The notes: generated by a model from the letters alone, not told the origin. A DNA stretch of 8,308 bases from Planctomycetota bacterium (GCA_021778575.1 JAJYCH010000169.1:1-8308), one strand, 5' to 3'. Positions 1-5,641 are shown, counted from the first letter of the stretch. Translations and numbers: made by a program.

Positions 1-95
1 AGACGTCGGCCTTCGAGCGGCTCGAACCGGAGAATCATGGGACCACGCCCCCAGGCTCGGCGGCGGGCGGCGGCTCGACGATCGTAGGTCGACAT
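1..95 (-). CDS. N-terminus of a planctomycete exported protein with an LEPR-XLL-like motif (partial, cut by window edge)
   Basis: Only the first 31 codons are present; the gene continues past position 1. The start is ATG at 95-93, preceded by a perfect AAGGAGG ribosome binding site (plus positions 105-111) with a 9-nt spacer. The peptide is short, basic and Arg/Ala-rich (MSTYDRRAAARRRAWGRGP), followed by MILRFEPLEGRR. An arginine-rich leader followed by L-x-x-LE-x-R-x-L is the pattern at the N-terminus of many large planctomycete surface or secreted proteins (the LEPR-XLL type), and the gene at 7453 has a matching motif. No functional domain is visible in this fragment, so the rest of the protein cannot be predicted. 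A longer open frame overlaps on the same strand but lacks a comparable start. Confidence 0.65.
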   Translation of the reverse strand, partial: MSTYDRRAAARRRAWGRGPMILRFEPLEGRR

Positions 96-104
96 GAATT
101 CGCT

Positions 105-111
105 CCTCCTT
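105..111 (-). promoter_or_regulatory. Ribosome binding site of the edge gene
   Basis: The minus strand reads AAGGAGG, full complementarity to the 16S rRNA tail, 9 nt before ATG 95. It decides the start of the partial gene and favours this frame over the other open minus-strand frame here. Confidence 0.7.
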
Positions 112-333
112 GAGATTGCAGTCCGTCGTGTTGAAAGGGCCAGACCAACGCCCGAACAACCCGCAAAACCGCTCCAGCCCGTCCTTGGGATGTAGGCGAA
201 AGATACCAACGGCGGCCTTCGCGGTCAAGCCCGTGTCCAGTCGAAACCCAATGATCGGCCACAACTCCCTTTGCGAAGAAGAGATGCCGCCTGAGCGACG
301 TTTCACTACCCTGAACCGAAACGGGAGAAGTCG

Positions 334-524
334 ATGAAACCGTTGCCCAGCGACCAGCCAGAACCGGCTGTGTCCAAATTGATTATTATGTCAACTTGCC
401 GCTCGAAGCCACGTATCGCGCCACGTGGGAGGTCTGTCCGGCCGACTTCCGGCACCTTGTCGAGAACGGCGAGCTGCCGGACGAGATCGCGCCAAATCAA
501 TCAGAACATGATGACTCGAAATGA
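334..524 (+). pseudogene. Small frameshifted ORF translationally coupled to an ECF sigma factor remnant
   Basis: ATG 334 follows GGGAG with a 6-nt spacer and opens a frame MKPLPSDQPEPAV. Around 370-378 the protein-like reading moves to the frame QIDYYVNLPLEATYRATWEV, which continues through CPADFRHLVENGELPDEI and ends at TGA 522-524. The span is 191 nt, one short of 64 codons, as expected for a single-base deletion; the restored product would be about 63 aa. The upper frame alone would give a different, low-complexity basic peptide. The stop overlaps the next start in an ATGA, a normal arrangement for coupled genes. I do not recognise the family. It may be a small accessory protein encoded upstream of the sigma factor. 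Programmed frameshifting is possible but no classical slippery heptamer is visible, so decay or a sequencing error is more likely. Confidence 0.45.
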
Positions 525-622
525 ACCCCGCCGACATCTTGCCCCTGGTTTATGACCATCTCCGCAAGCTCGCGGCGGCGAAGCTGGCATCAGAGAAGCC
601 CGGGCAGACTTCGGCGACTTGA
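521..622 (+). pseudogene. Truncated ECF sigma factor, planctomycete type (N-terminal fragment)
   Basis: ATG 521 overlaps the preceding stop (ATGA). The first 30 residues, MNPADILPLVYDHLRKLAAA followed by KLASEKPGQT, match the opening of the planctomycete ECF sigma-70 group, which typically reads LPLVYDELRRLAAxxLAxExPGQTLxATALVHEA. After GQT the sequence gives SAT and then TGA at 620-622. None of the three plus frames downstream carries the expected ALVHEAWLRL stretch, region 2 helix or region 4 DNA-binding domain. An intact member would be about 180-200 aa, so this 33-residue stub cannot bind core RNA polymerase or DNA normally. The junction near 608-612 looks like a deletion or rearrangement breakpoint. 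Together with the frameshift upstream it marks a decayed regulatory operon. Confidence 0.6.
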
Positions 623-745
623 CGCCCGCCGAGGTTCCCGGCGCCTCGGTCTGGACCGCCGACAGTTGGTGGGCCTACCGCCCGAGCCAGGCTCGCCGTC
701 GAACTCCGGGACGGATGACGGTCTTCCGGCCATGCCCCACCGAAT

Positions 746-1066
746 TCAGAGATCGACTGGCTCGAACGTCGCAAACAACTCGTGTGTTTCGTTCAGATCC
801 GCCAGCTTGACGTAGTCGCAGACCTCGGCGAACCGGGGCCAGAGCGCCTGGACGATCGGGTTGTCGTGGGCGGCTTTGATGGCCTGGGCGGAAACCCACT
901 CGAAGATTTCGAGGAACGTCCCATCAGCAGCTTTCAGGACCAAAGGCTCCCGACCCGTCGCGAGCCCCTCGCCCCGGAGAATGGGAACATGTTCGTGGAT
1001 CAGGTTGAGGAGGCGACCCTCCGCCCCCTCCTTCGGTCGAAGCGCGACGATCACGACCTGTCCCAT
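746..1066 (-). CDS. Small dimeric alpha/beta-barrel protein (ABM / antibiotic biosynthesis monooxygenase-like)
   Basis: A 106-aa cytoplasmic protein. The pattern is an N-terminal beta strand (GQVVIVALRPKEG, residues 2-14), a helix with HEHVPILRGEG (24-34), a strand pair around EPLVLKAADGTFLEIFEW (40-57), a helix with SAQAIKAAHDNPIVQALW (59-76) and a final strand CDYVKLADL (83-91). This order and length fit ferredoxin-like stress-responsive/ABM domains, which work as dimers; some are small monooxygenases and others have no known activity. No substrate can be inferred. I chose ATG 1066 because GGGAAGG lies 8 nt upstream and the conserved strand begins at residue 2; a start at 1168 would overlap the malate dehydrogenase gene and add a non-homologous basic leader. 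The gene lies 64 bp after that gene on the same strand, with a hairpin between them, so cotranscription is uncertain. Confidence 0.75.
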   Translation of the reverse strand: MGQVVIVALRPKEGAEGRLLNLIHEHVPILRGEGLATGREPLVLKAADGTFLEIFEWVSAQAIKAAHDNPIVQALWPRFAEVCDYVKLADLNETHELFATFEPVDL

Positions 1067-1095
1067 CTCGTGAGCCTTCCCGGAAACGTAGAAAT

Positions 1096-1112
1096 GGTGG
1101 GCAGTGCCCACC
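1096..1112 (-). terminator. Hairpin after the malate dehydrogenase gene, possible weak terminator
   Basis: GGTGGGC and GCCCACC form a perfect 7-bp stem around a 3-nt loop, 18 nt past the malate dehydrogenase stop on the minus strand. The transcript then continues ATTTCTACG, which is only modestly U-rich. It may end or attenuate transcription before the ABM-like gene, or be an RNA-processing or stabilising hairpin. A textbook U-tract is lacking. Confidence 0.4.
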
Positions 1113-1130
1113 ACCGATAATAGGGTTGTG

Positions 1131-2126
1131 TCAGATCGCCGGGCCGAGCAGATCCTTGACGGCATCACGCTCGGCGATCAGTTCCTGGGCCGAGGCGTCG
1201 ATCTTGGCCTGGGCTTCAGCGTCGATCGGCAATCCTTTGACGACCGACCAGGTCTTGCCGTCCTCGGTCCGGAGCGGGAACGAGTAGATCAGGCCGGCGG
1301 GCACGCCGTAACTGCCGTCCGAAACAACCCCTGCGCTGAACCAGTCGCCGGTGGGGGTTGGCGTGACGACCGACCTGACGCTGTCGAGCGCCGCGTTGGC
1401 CGCCGATGCGGCCGACGACCCCCCTCGGGCCTTGATGACCGCCGCGCCTCGCTTGGCGACGGTCGGCACGAAGGTCTCGGTGAACCAGGGGTGGTCGGTG
1501 ATGACCTCGGTGGCCGGCTTGCCGCCGATCCTGGCGTTCTTGTAGTCGGGGTACTGGGTATCGCTGTGGTTGCCCCAGATCGCCATGTTGGTGACCTGGC
1601 CGACCGGCACTCCTGCCTTCCTGGCGAGCTGCATCGCCGCCCGGTTCTGGTCGAGCCGGGTCATGGCGAACCAGCGTTCGGGCGCGACCTTCGGGGCGTG
1701 CGACCGGGCGATCAAGGCGTTGGTGTTGCAGGGGTTGGCAACGGTCAAGACCCGGACGTTCGGCCCGGCGGCGTCGTTGATCGCCTGTCCCTGGCTGGTG
1801 AAGATCGGCCCGTTGGCTCGGATCAGGTCGGCCCGGGTCATGCCGTCTTTCCGGGGCATCCCGCCGACGAAGATGACCCAGTCGGCCCCCTCGAAGGCTT
1901 CGGTGGCCTTGTCGGACGACCGGACGTCGGTCAGGAGCGGAAAGGCGCAGTCGTCCAGCTCCATGATGGTCCCCTGGAGCGCGGGGAGGGCCGGCGTGAT
2001 CTCCAGAAGGCTGAGCGCGACCGGCTGATCGGGTCCAAAAACGGCTCCCGAGGCGATCCGGAAGATCGTGGCGTAGCCAATCTGGCCCCCGGCCCCGGTG
2101 ACGGCGATTCGAATGGGCTGAGTCAT
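1131..2126 (-). CDS. mdh: Malate dehydrogenase (NAD-dependent, type 2)
   Basis: A complete 331-aa enzyme that oxidises L-malate to oxaloacetate with NAD in the TCA cycle. The N-terminal Rossmann fold shows IAVTGAGGQIGYA (residues 7-19). LLEI (40-43) places an acidic residue, E41, where NAD-specific members bind the adenosine ribose. The mobile loop GGMPRKDGMTRADL carries substrate arginines R92 and R98. NPCNTNALI follows at 131-139. TRLDQNRA (156-163) holds the catalytic aspartate D159 and R162, and WGNHSDTQYPD (184-194) the catalytic H187. GASSAASAANA-type sequence near 255-265 and the C-terminus agree with the Thermus-like type 2 group, and the length is normal for it. The start is ATG 2126 with only a weak ribosome binding site. 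The MFS gene ends 63 bp upstream on the same strand, so the two are probably one operon. Confidence 0.95.
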   Translation of the reverse strand: MTQPIRIAVTGAGGQIGYATIFRIASGAVFGPDQPVALSLLEITPALPALQGTIMELDDCAFPLLTDVRSSDKATEAFEGADWVIFVGGMPRKDGMTRADLIRANGPIFTSQGQAINDAAGPNVRVLTVANPCNTNALIARSHAPKVAPERWFAMTRLDQNRAAMQLARKAGVPVGQVTNMAIWGNHSDTQYPDYKNARIGGKPATEVITDHPWFTETFVPTVAKRGAAVIKARGGSSAASAANAALDSVRSVVTPTPTGDWFSAGVVSDGSYGVPAGLIYSFPLRTEDGKTWSVVKGLPIDAEAQAKIDASAQELIAERDAVKDLLGPAI

Positions 2127-2189
2127 GACGGAGAGATCCCTGGTAAAACTGGACGGAGACGAAAATCGGACATCCCGTTAAGGGTAAAA

Positions 2190-3641
2190 TCATCCCAGCG
2201 GCGGGCTTGCGGGATGGGCCGGCGGAGCTTTCAGCTTGGCCTTCATCAGGGCCATTTCTCGGGGCAGATGGCGGGCTCCGGCCAGAAAGACGACCCCCGA
2301 GAGCAGCAACGCCGGGACGACCAGCAACAGCCCGGCGACGATGTTCTCGGGATGCTGGCCGGCTTTCTGGGTCGGCAAGGCACCAATGGCCGCCAGAAGC
2401 TGGCCGATCGACGATTTCATGGTGTCGGGCTGGCCGAACAGGTCGGCCGCCTTGCCGATCAGCAATGGGGACCAGATATCGCCCAGGAAGTGCGCTGCGG
2501 CGTAGGAAATCGCGAAGGCGGCGGCCCGGAGGTTGGGCTGGACCACGTTGGCGATGATCGCCATGCACGGCCCGGTGTTGACGAACATCAGGGCCTCGGC
2601 CGCGAAGATACAGCCGAAGATCACCGGCTCGCTCCTGGAGAGCAAGGCGATGATCACGAACGGGATCGAGCACAGCATCGCCAGCCCGGGCACGATGAAC
2701 AGGGCCCCCGGCCTGGTCTTCGCCAGCTTGTCGGCCAGCCAGCCGCCGGTGGTCATCCCGATGATCGACGCCGCCAGGGTCGCCACTCCCAGGTACTGGG
2801 TGGCCCGTTCCTGGTCCATTGACCGGGTGTTGAACAGGTAGGCCGGAATCCAGACCAGGAGCCCGCCGATGGCGAACGTGTAGACCGCCATCCCGAAGAC
2901 CGAGTAGGTGTACGACGAGTTGACCATCAGGTCGATATAGTCTTCGCGGGTCGTCCCGGCGTCCTCCTGCTCTTTCAACCGCCTGGCATCGACCCCCTCG
3001 CTGGCCCCTCGGATCGGCTCGGGCAGGAACAGGACGAGCAGGGCGGCGATCAGCCCCGGAGCGCCAACCAGGAAGAAAGCGTTGTGCCAGCCGTAATTCT
3101 TGGCGATGATCGGCCCCAGGACGATCCCCATGGCCGACCCCAGGGGCATGGCCAGGTAAAACGCCGACATCACCCGCGATCGAAGATCGGCGCGGAACAG
3201 GTCGCAGAGGATCGTGGTGGCGATCACGCCATAGGTGGCCTCGCCGATTCCGAGCAGGCTCCGGGCGAGAACCAGGTGCGAGAAGTCCCGGGCCAGGCCG
3301 CTGCCGATCGTCGCCAGGCTCCAGACCGCCACTCCGGCGGCCAGCAGCCACATCCGCCGATAGCGGTCGCCCAGCCAGCCCATCACCGGGCTGAACAGCG
3401 AGAAACTGACCAGGAAGACGGTCGCCAGCATCCCCCATCGGGCGTTGGCGTCCCCACCATTCATCCCCCCGACCGACTCCCGGATCTGGGGCTGAAGCGA
3501 CGTGAGGATGTTCCGGTCGAGATAGTCAAGCAGGTGAATCACGAACAGGACGGCGAAGGTAAACAGTGCCAGCCGAGGAATCGAGCGGGAAATGCCCGTC
3601 GATCGCTCGTCCCTGGTTGCGAGATCAGCATTGGGAACCAC
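2190..3641 (-). CDS. MFS transporter, spinster-like family
   Basis: A 483-aa inner-membrane transporter of the major facilitator superfamily with about 12 hydrophobic segments. Segment 1 (about 25-43) ends in LLDYLDRNIL. Motif A between segments 2 and 3 is GWLGDRYRRMWLLAAG (88-103). LLGIGEATYGVI (129-140) followed by DLFRADLRSRVMSAFYLAMP is typical of the spinster-like subgroup, in which the GEA motif in segment 4 is conserved. A charged cytoplasmic loop (about 208-245) separates the two halves, and a second motif-A-like GGWLADKLAKTRPG starts the C-terminal half. The start is GTG 3641, supported by AAGGGAG 7 nt upstream. The substrate cannot be read from sequence. Position next to malate dehydrogenase permits, but does not show, an organic-acid or phosphorylated-metabolite substrate. 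Confidence 0.88.
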   Translation of the reverse strand: MVPNADLATRDERSTGISRSIPRLALFTFAVLFVIHLLDYLDRNILTSLQPQIRESVGGMNGGDANARWGMLATVFLVSFSLFSPVMGWLGDRYRRMWLLAAGVAVWSLATIGSGLARDFSHLVLARSLLGIGEATYGVIATTILCDLFRADLRSRVMSAFYLAMPLGSAMGIVLGPIIAKNYGWHNAFFLVGAPGLIAALLVLFLPEPIRGASEGVDARRLKEQEDAGTTREDYIDLMVNSSYTYSVFGMAVYTFAIGGLLVWIPAYLFNTRSMDQERATQYLGVATLAASIIGMTTGGWLADKLAKTRPGALFIVPGLAMLCSIPFVIIALLSRSEPVIFGCIFAAEALMFVNTGPCMAIIANVVQPNLRAAAFAISYAAAHFLGDIWSPLLIGKAADLFGQPDTMKSSIGQLLAAIGALPTQKAGQHPENIVAGLLLVVPALLLSGVVFLAGARHLPREMALMKAKLKAPPAHPASPPLG

Positions 3642-3648
3642 GTCGCCA

Positions 3649-3655
3649 CTCCCTT
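3649..3655 (-). promoter_or_regulatory. Ribosome binding site of the MFS gene (GTG start)
   Basis: AAGGGAG on the minus strand with a 7-nt spacer to GTG 3641. It is the reason for choosing a non-ATG start here; there is no in-frame ATG with a comparable site nearby. Confidence 0.6.
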
Positions 3656-3724
3656 ACGAGGCCCGGTCGAAGGGCCAAAGGCAACGGATCGACCGATCGG
3701 CCGACCGCATCGCGAATCGACACG

Positions 3725-3753
3725 ATGCTAAACCAACAGTCGAAAGCCGTCCA
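3725..3753 (-). promoter_or_regulatory. Weak candidate promoter for the MFS-mdh operon
   Basis: On the minus strand TGGACG (3753-3748) and TAGCAT (3730-3725) are separated by 17 nt, each matching four of six consensus positions. The leader would be about 75 nt. It is the best sigma70-like pair I could find upstream of GTG 3641, but the match is weak. Confidence 0.22.
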
Positions 3754-3818
3754 GGGGCGGGAGACCTGGGTCTGCTAACGGTTTCTGGCACCCACTTCGC
3801 TCCGTGGGCTCGGCGATC

Positions 3819-3916
3819 CCGTAGGGTAGGGCTCGCCCTGCCGTTTTCCCTGTTATCACAGAGAGATGCGTCTCAACAGACTCAAAACGGCCGGCAGGGC
3901 AAGCCCTACCCTACGG
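3819..3916. repeat. 98-bp palindromic repeat element (25-bp inverted arms)
   Basis: The left arm 3819-3843 (CCGTAGGGTAGGGCTCGCCC...) and right arm 3892-3916 are reverse complements over 25 bp with one mismatch. Each arm also holds a small inner palindrome, AGGGC-TC-GCCCT on the left and AGGGC-AA-GCCCT on the right. Similarity continues inward, with CCGTTTT on the left and AAAACGG on the right offset by four bases. The 48-bp centre is AT-richer and has its own GAGA/TCTC hairpin. Nothing in it codes for protein. It lies between two minus-strand genes and could fold as a long hairpin in the transcript. REP-like or MITE-like elements look like this. Dispersal in the genome cannot be tested here. 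Just upstream, CCCAC/GTGGG (around 3791-3808) forms another short hairpin. Confidence 0.7.
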
Positions 3917-3924
3917 CAAATGCC

Positions 3925-3944
3925 GGAATCCGTTGGAATCCGTC
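3925..3944. repeat. Short tandem repeat, two 10-bp units
   Basis: GGAATCCGTT at 3925-3934 is followed directly by GGAATCCGTC at 3935-3944. It sits between the palindromic element and the stop of the 146-aa gene. No function is evident. Confidence 0.4.
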
Positions 3945-3953
3945 CGGGACTCG

Positions 3954-4394
3954 CTACTTGCTCGGGTCGAGATACTTCAGACAGGCGCCGACCACCGAGA
4001 GAACCATCCCCGCCAGGATCGCGATGTGGCCGGGCAGGAGCGACGACCCCGAACCACTGTAAATATTGATCGAATAGCCGATGAACCCAGCGCCGAAGAT
4101 CCCGCTGACATCACCAACCAGGGCCAGCCGGCGGACCCTGGGCGACGGGTTGACGACATCGTCGAAACCGGCCTCGAAATCGACCCGATCGATCGCCGTG
4201 GCCCGCCGACGATCGGCTCTCATCAAGGCCGCCGCATCCAACATTGCGACCAGTTTGGCTCGGAGTTCTTTTGCGACCTGAGCCGCCTGTCCTGTCGCCG
4301 TGATGACCTGTTCACCGCCGGCGATCGATCGCTTGGCGATTGCTTGACTTCGGACTGTCTTGATCTTCGGATTCTCCGATCGGTCCTCAGGCAT
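3954..4394 (-). CDS. Small membrane protein with basic helical N-terminus and two TM segments, partner of the histone-fold gene
   Basis: A 146-aa protein I do not recognise from a named family. Residues 1-88 are soluble and basic, with a predicted long helix at about 34-60 (TGQAAQVAKELRAKLVAML...). This is followed by ADRRRATAIDRVDFEAGFDD (60-79), which resembles the loop and last helix of a histone fold, though the spacing from R64 to D72 is one residue longer than usual. Two hydrophobic segments follow (about 89-112 and 121-141), joined by a short Ser/Gly turn and ending in KYLDPSK, so the protein is a C-terminal membrane hairpin with the helical part probably in the cytoplasm. ATG 4394 overlaps the end of the 82-aa gene by 8 bp, so the two are almost certainly translated from one mRNA. 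A membrane-anchored partner for the histone-fold protein is an inference. Confidence 0.78.
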   Translation of the reverse strand: MPEDRSENPKIKTVRSQAIAKRSIAGGEQVITATGQAAQVAKELRAKLVAMLDAAALMRADRRRATAIDRVDFEAGFDDVVNPSPRVRRLALVGDVSGIFGAGFIGYSINIYSGSGSSLLPGHIAILAGMVLSVVGACLKYLDPSK

Positions 4395-4635
4395 GAGTGG
4401 CGCTTCCCGTTTCCAGCGACTCGGTTTCCGGCCCCAGGATCTCGTCGGCGGCTTGACGCATGTCTTCCACGGTGACGGTCTTCCGGCCTGCGGCGAACGT
4501 CAGTTCCCGGGCCTTTTCCTTCAGTTGATCTTCGAGGTTGCTCAGAACACTCTGGGCATAGCTAAGTGAGTCGAGGGTGTAAAAAAAATCAGGTTCGGGA
4601 ACCTGGGTCGGACGGGTTTCCAGTTTCGAGGTCAT
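4387..4635 (-). CDS. Histone-fold domain protein, small bacterial type
   Basis: An 82-aa protein with no signal peptide or membrane segment. Residues 25-66 align without gaps to the archaeal histone HMfB from its central helix onward. SVLSNLEDQLKEKARELTFA (29-48) takes the place of the long alpha-2 helix, AGRKTVTVEDMRQAA (49-63) the place of HAGRKTIKAEDIELA. R51 and D58 sit where the conserved histone Arg-Asp pair sits, and GRKT is identical. The first 24 residues are Pro-rich (RPTQVPEPDFF) and do not look like the usual alpha-1, and the acidic tail (ILGPETESLETG) differs from archaeal histones. It may dimerise and bind DNA, or use the fold for protein pairing. ATG 4635 has GGAGG 5 nt upstream and a good promoter just before it. 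It overlaps the following membrane-protein gene by 8 bp. Confidence 0.8.
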   Translation of the reverse strand: MTSKLETRPTQVPEPDFFYTLDSLSYAQSVLSNLEDQLKEKARELTFAAGRKTVTVEDMRQAADEILGPETESLETGSATHA

Positions 4636-4640
4636 GACAG

Positions 4641-4645
4641 CCTCC
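4641..4645 (-). promoter_or_regulatory. Ribosome binding site of the histone-fold gene
   Basis: GGAGG on the minus strand, 5 nt before ATG 4635. It supports this start. Confidence 0.6.
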
Positions 4646-4681
4646 GGTTTGATGGCGAGAATTCGACCCTCAGCTCATCTG

Positions 4682-4710
4682 ATTATCCAATGGGGCTGGA
4701 ACACCGTCAA
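4682..4710 (-). promoter_or_regulatory. Sigma70-type promoter of the histone-fold/membrane-protein pair
   Basis: On the minus strand TTGACG (4710-4705) and GATAAT (4687-4682) are separated by exactly 17 nt; each box matches five of six consensus positions. Predicted transcription start is near 4675, giving a leader of about 40 nt before ATG 4635. It lies in the 96-bp gap after the glycosyltransferase stop, so the pair has its own promoter even if some read-through occurs from upstream. This is the best promoter match in the window. Confidence 0.68.
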
Positions 4711-4731
4711 TCACAAGCTTTCCCACCCAGA

Positions 4732-5628
4732 TCACCCCCGGCTCGCGGCCCAGGCCGCCGGGGCGATCCCGACGATCAGGAGGGTCGCTCCGGCCAGGAC
4801 CACCGGCCAGGAGCCGACCGCCAGGCCGATACCGGTGACGACCGACGCCGCCAGGAAAAGGGGTCGCCAGGGGCGGAAGCGGAAGCTCTGGCGGAGGATC
4901 GTCAGGAGAATCCGCCGGCCGTCGCGAAAGGCCCGGAGCTTGCTGGCGGTCCCGGCGATCCGGGGGCGATACGGGACGTCGATCTCGACCACCCGGAGCC
5001 CTCGGGCCACCGCCTGGCTGACCAGTTCGGCCTCGATCTCGAAGCCCGACGACCGGGGGATCACAACCTGGCGAAAATGCCGCCCGAAGGCCCGGTAGCC
5101 CGACAAAAGGTCGCGAGTTCCGGGGCCGATCAGGACCGTGAACGCCGCGCCGATCAGGATGTTGCCAAACCCGCGGATCGGGGTCATCGCCCCCAGTTCG
5201 GCGACCGGCTTGCGGTTGCCCACGGTCATGTCGGCCCGACCGTCGAGGACCGGTTCGAGCAGGTCATGAGCGGCATCGGCCGGATACGTCCCGTCGCCGT
5301 CGACCAGGATCACGGCGTCGCGATCGGCCAGATCCTCGAAGATCGCCCGGACGGCGTGCCCCTTGCCTTGCTCGCGGACCTCGACCACCCGGATACCCAG
5401 GCGTCGGGCGATCGCCCCGGTCCCGTCGTTCGAGTTATTGTCGAAGACGACGATCTCGGCCTCCGGCAGCGCGGCCCGCCACTCGGCCACCACGGACTCG
5501 ACGGCCCCGGCCTCGTTGTAGCACGGGATCGCCACGGCGATTGTCGATCGGTCCGGGGAAATCGCCACGATAACGGCCAACTCCCCGCCCAGGAACCGGA
5601 TCAGCGCCCCAACGACTGGAGGGGCCAC
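4732..5628 (-). CDS. Family 2 glycosyltransferase (DPM1/DPG-synthase-like) with C-terminal membrane hairpin
   Basis: A 298-aa GT-A fold enzyme expected to move a sugar from a nucleotide donor to a lipid carrier or similar acceptor at the inner membrane face. Visible motifs are AIPCYNEAGAVESVV (33-47), DNNSNDGT (63-70) of the nucleotide-binding region, the metal-binding DGDGTYPADAA (110-120, DxD type), TRDLLSGYRAF (171-181) and SGFEIEAELV (194-203), all as in polyprenyl-phosphate glycosyltransferases. Two hydrophobic stretches (about 257-275 and 276-294) form a C-terminal anchor. The start is uncertain: GTG 5628 has no well-spaced ribosome binding site. GTG 5568 (V21) has GGGGAG 12 nt upstream and leaves the usual short lead before the first strand, so it may be the true start. 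The upstream gene on this strand ends 52 bp away. Donor and acceptor are unknown. Confidence 0.88.
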   Translation of the reverse strand: MAPPVVGALIRFLGGELAVIVAISPDRSTIAVAIPCYNEAGAVESVVAEWRAALPEAEIVVFDNNSNDGTGAIARRLGIRVVEVREQGKGHAVRAIFEDLADRDAVILVDGDGTYPADAAHDLLEPVLDGRADMTVGNRKPVAELGAMTPIRGFGNILIGAAFTVLIGPGTRDLLSGYRAFGRHFRQVVIPRSSGFEIEAELVSQAVARGLRVVEIDVPYRPRIAGTASKLRAFRDGRRILLTILRQSFRFRPWRPLFLAASVVTGIGLAVGSWPVVLAGATLLIVGIAPAAWAASRG

Positions 5629-5635
5629 CCTCGAC

Positions 5636-5641
5636 AGTATA
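5636..5641 (-). promoter_or_regulatory. Possible -10 box before the glycosyltransferase
   Basis: TATACT on the minus strand matches five of six -10 positions and would start transcription near 5629, next to GTG 5628. That would make the mRNA leaderless for GTG 5628, or give a leader of about 60 nt for GTG 5568. No good -35 box lies 16-18 nt upstream. Confidence 0.25.

Noticed and set aside
1..390. Minus-strand frame open for about 130 codons from 390 through the left edge
   Set aside because: It reads plausibly in places (for example LWPIIGFRLDTGLTAK) but has no ATG, no good ribosome binding site and no recognised family, and it conflicts with the start at 95 that has a perfect AAGGAGG and the FEPLEGRR motif. 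Kept as a small doubt.
552..815. Plus-strand open frames at 552-815 and 619-810
   Set aside because: They begin inside the ECF stub in other frames, run antisense into the ABM-like gene and show no continuation of the sigma factor.
1067..1168. Upstream ATG at 1168 for the ABM-like protein
   Set aside because: It would overlap the mdh gene by 38 bp and add a basic stretch unlike the family; ATG 1066 has a better ribosome binding site.
1104..2822. Long plus-strand open frame (572 codons) across malate dehydrogenase and the MFS gene
   Set aside because: It is antisense to two clear genes, very rich in Gly/Arg/Asp as GC-rich shadows are, and matches no family.
1216..3438. Long minus-strand open frame (740 codons) out of phase with mdh and MFS
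   Set aside because: It reads the same strand in the wrong frame, is Arg/Gly/Pro-rich and contains no motifs, while the two real genes have all expected residues.
3084..3731. Plus-strand open frame opposite the MFS gene
   Set aside because: Antisense shadow with low-complexity Gln/Arg/Asp/His composition and no supported start.
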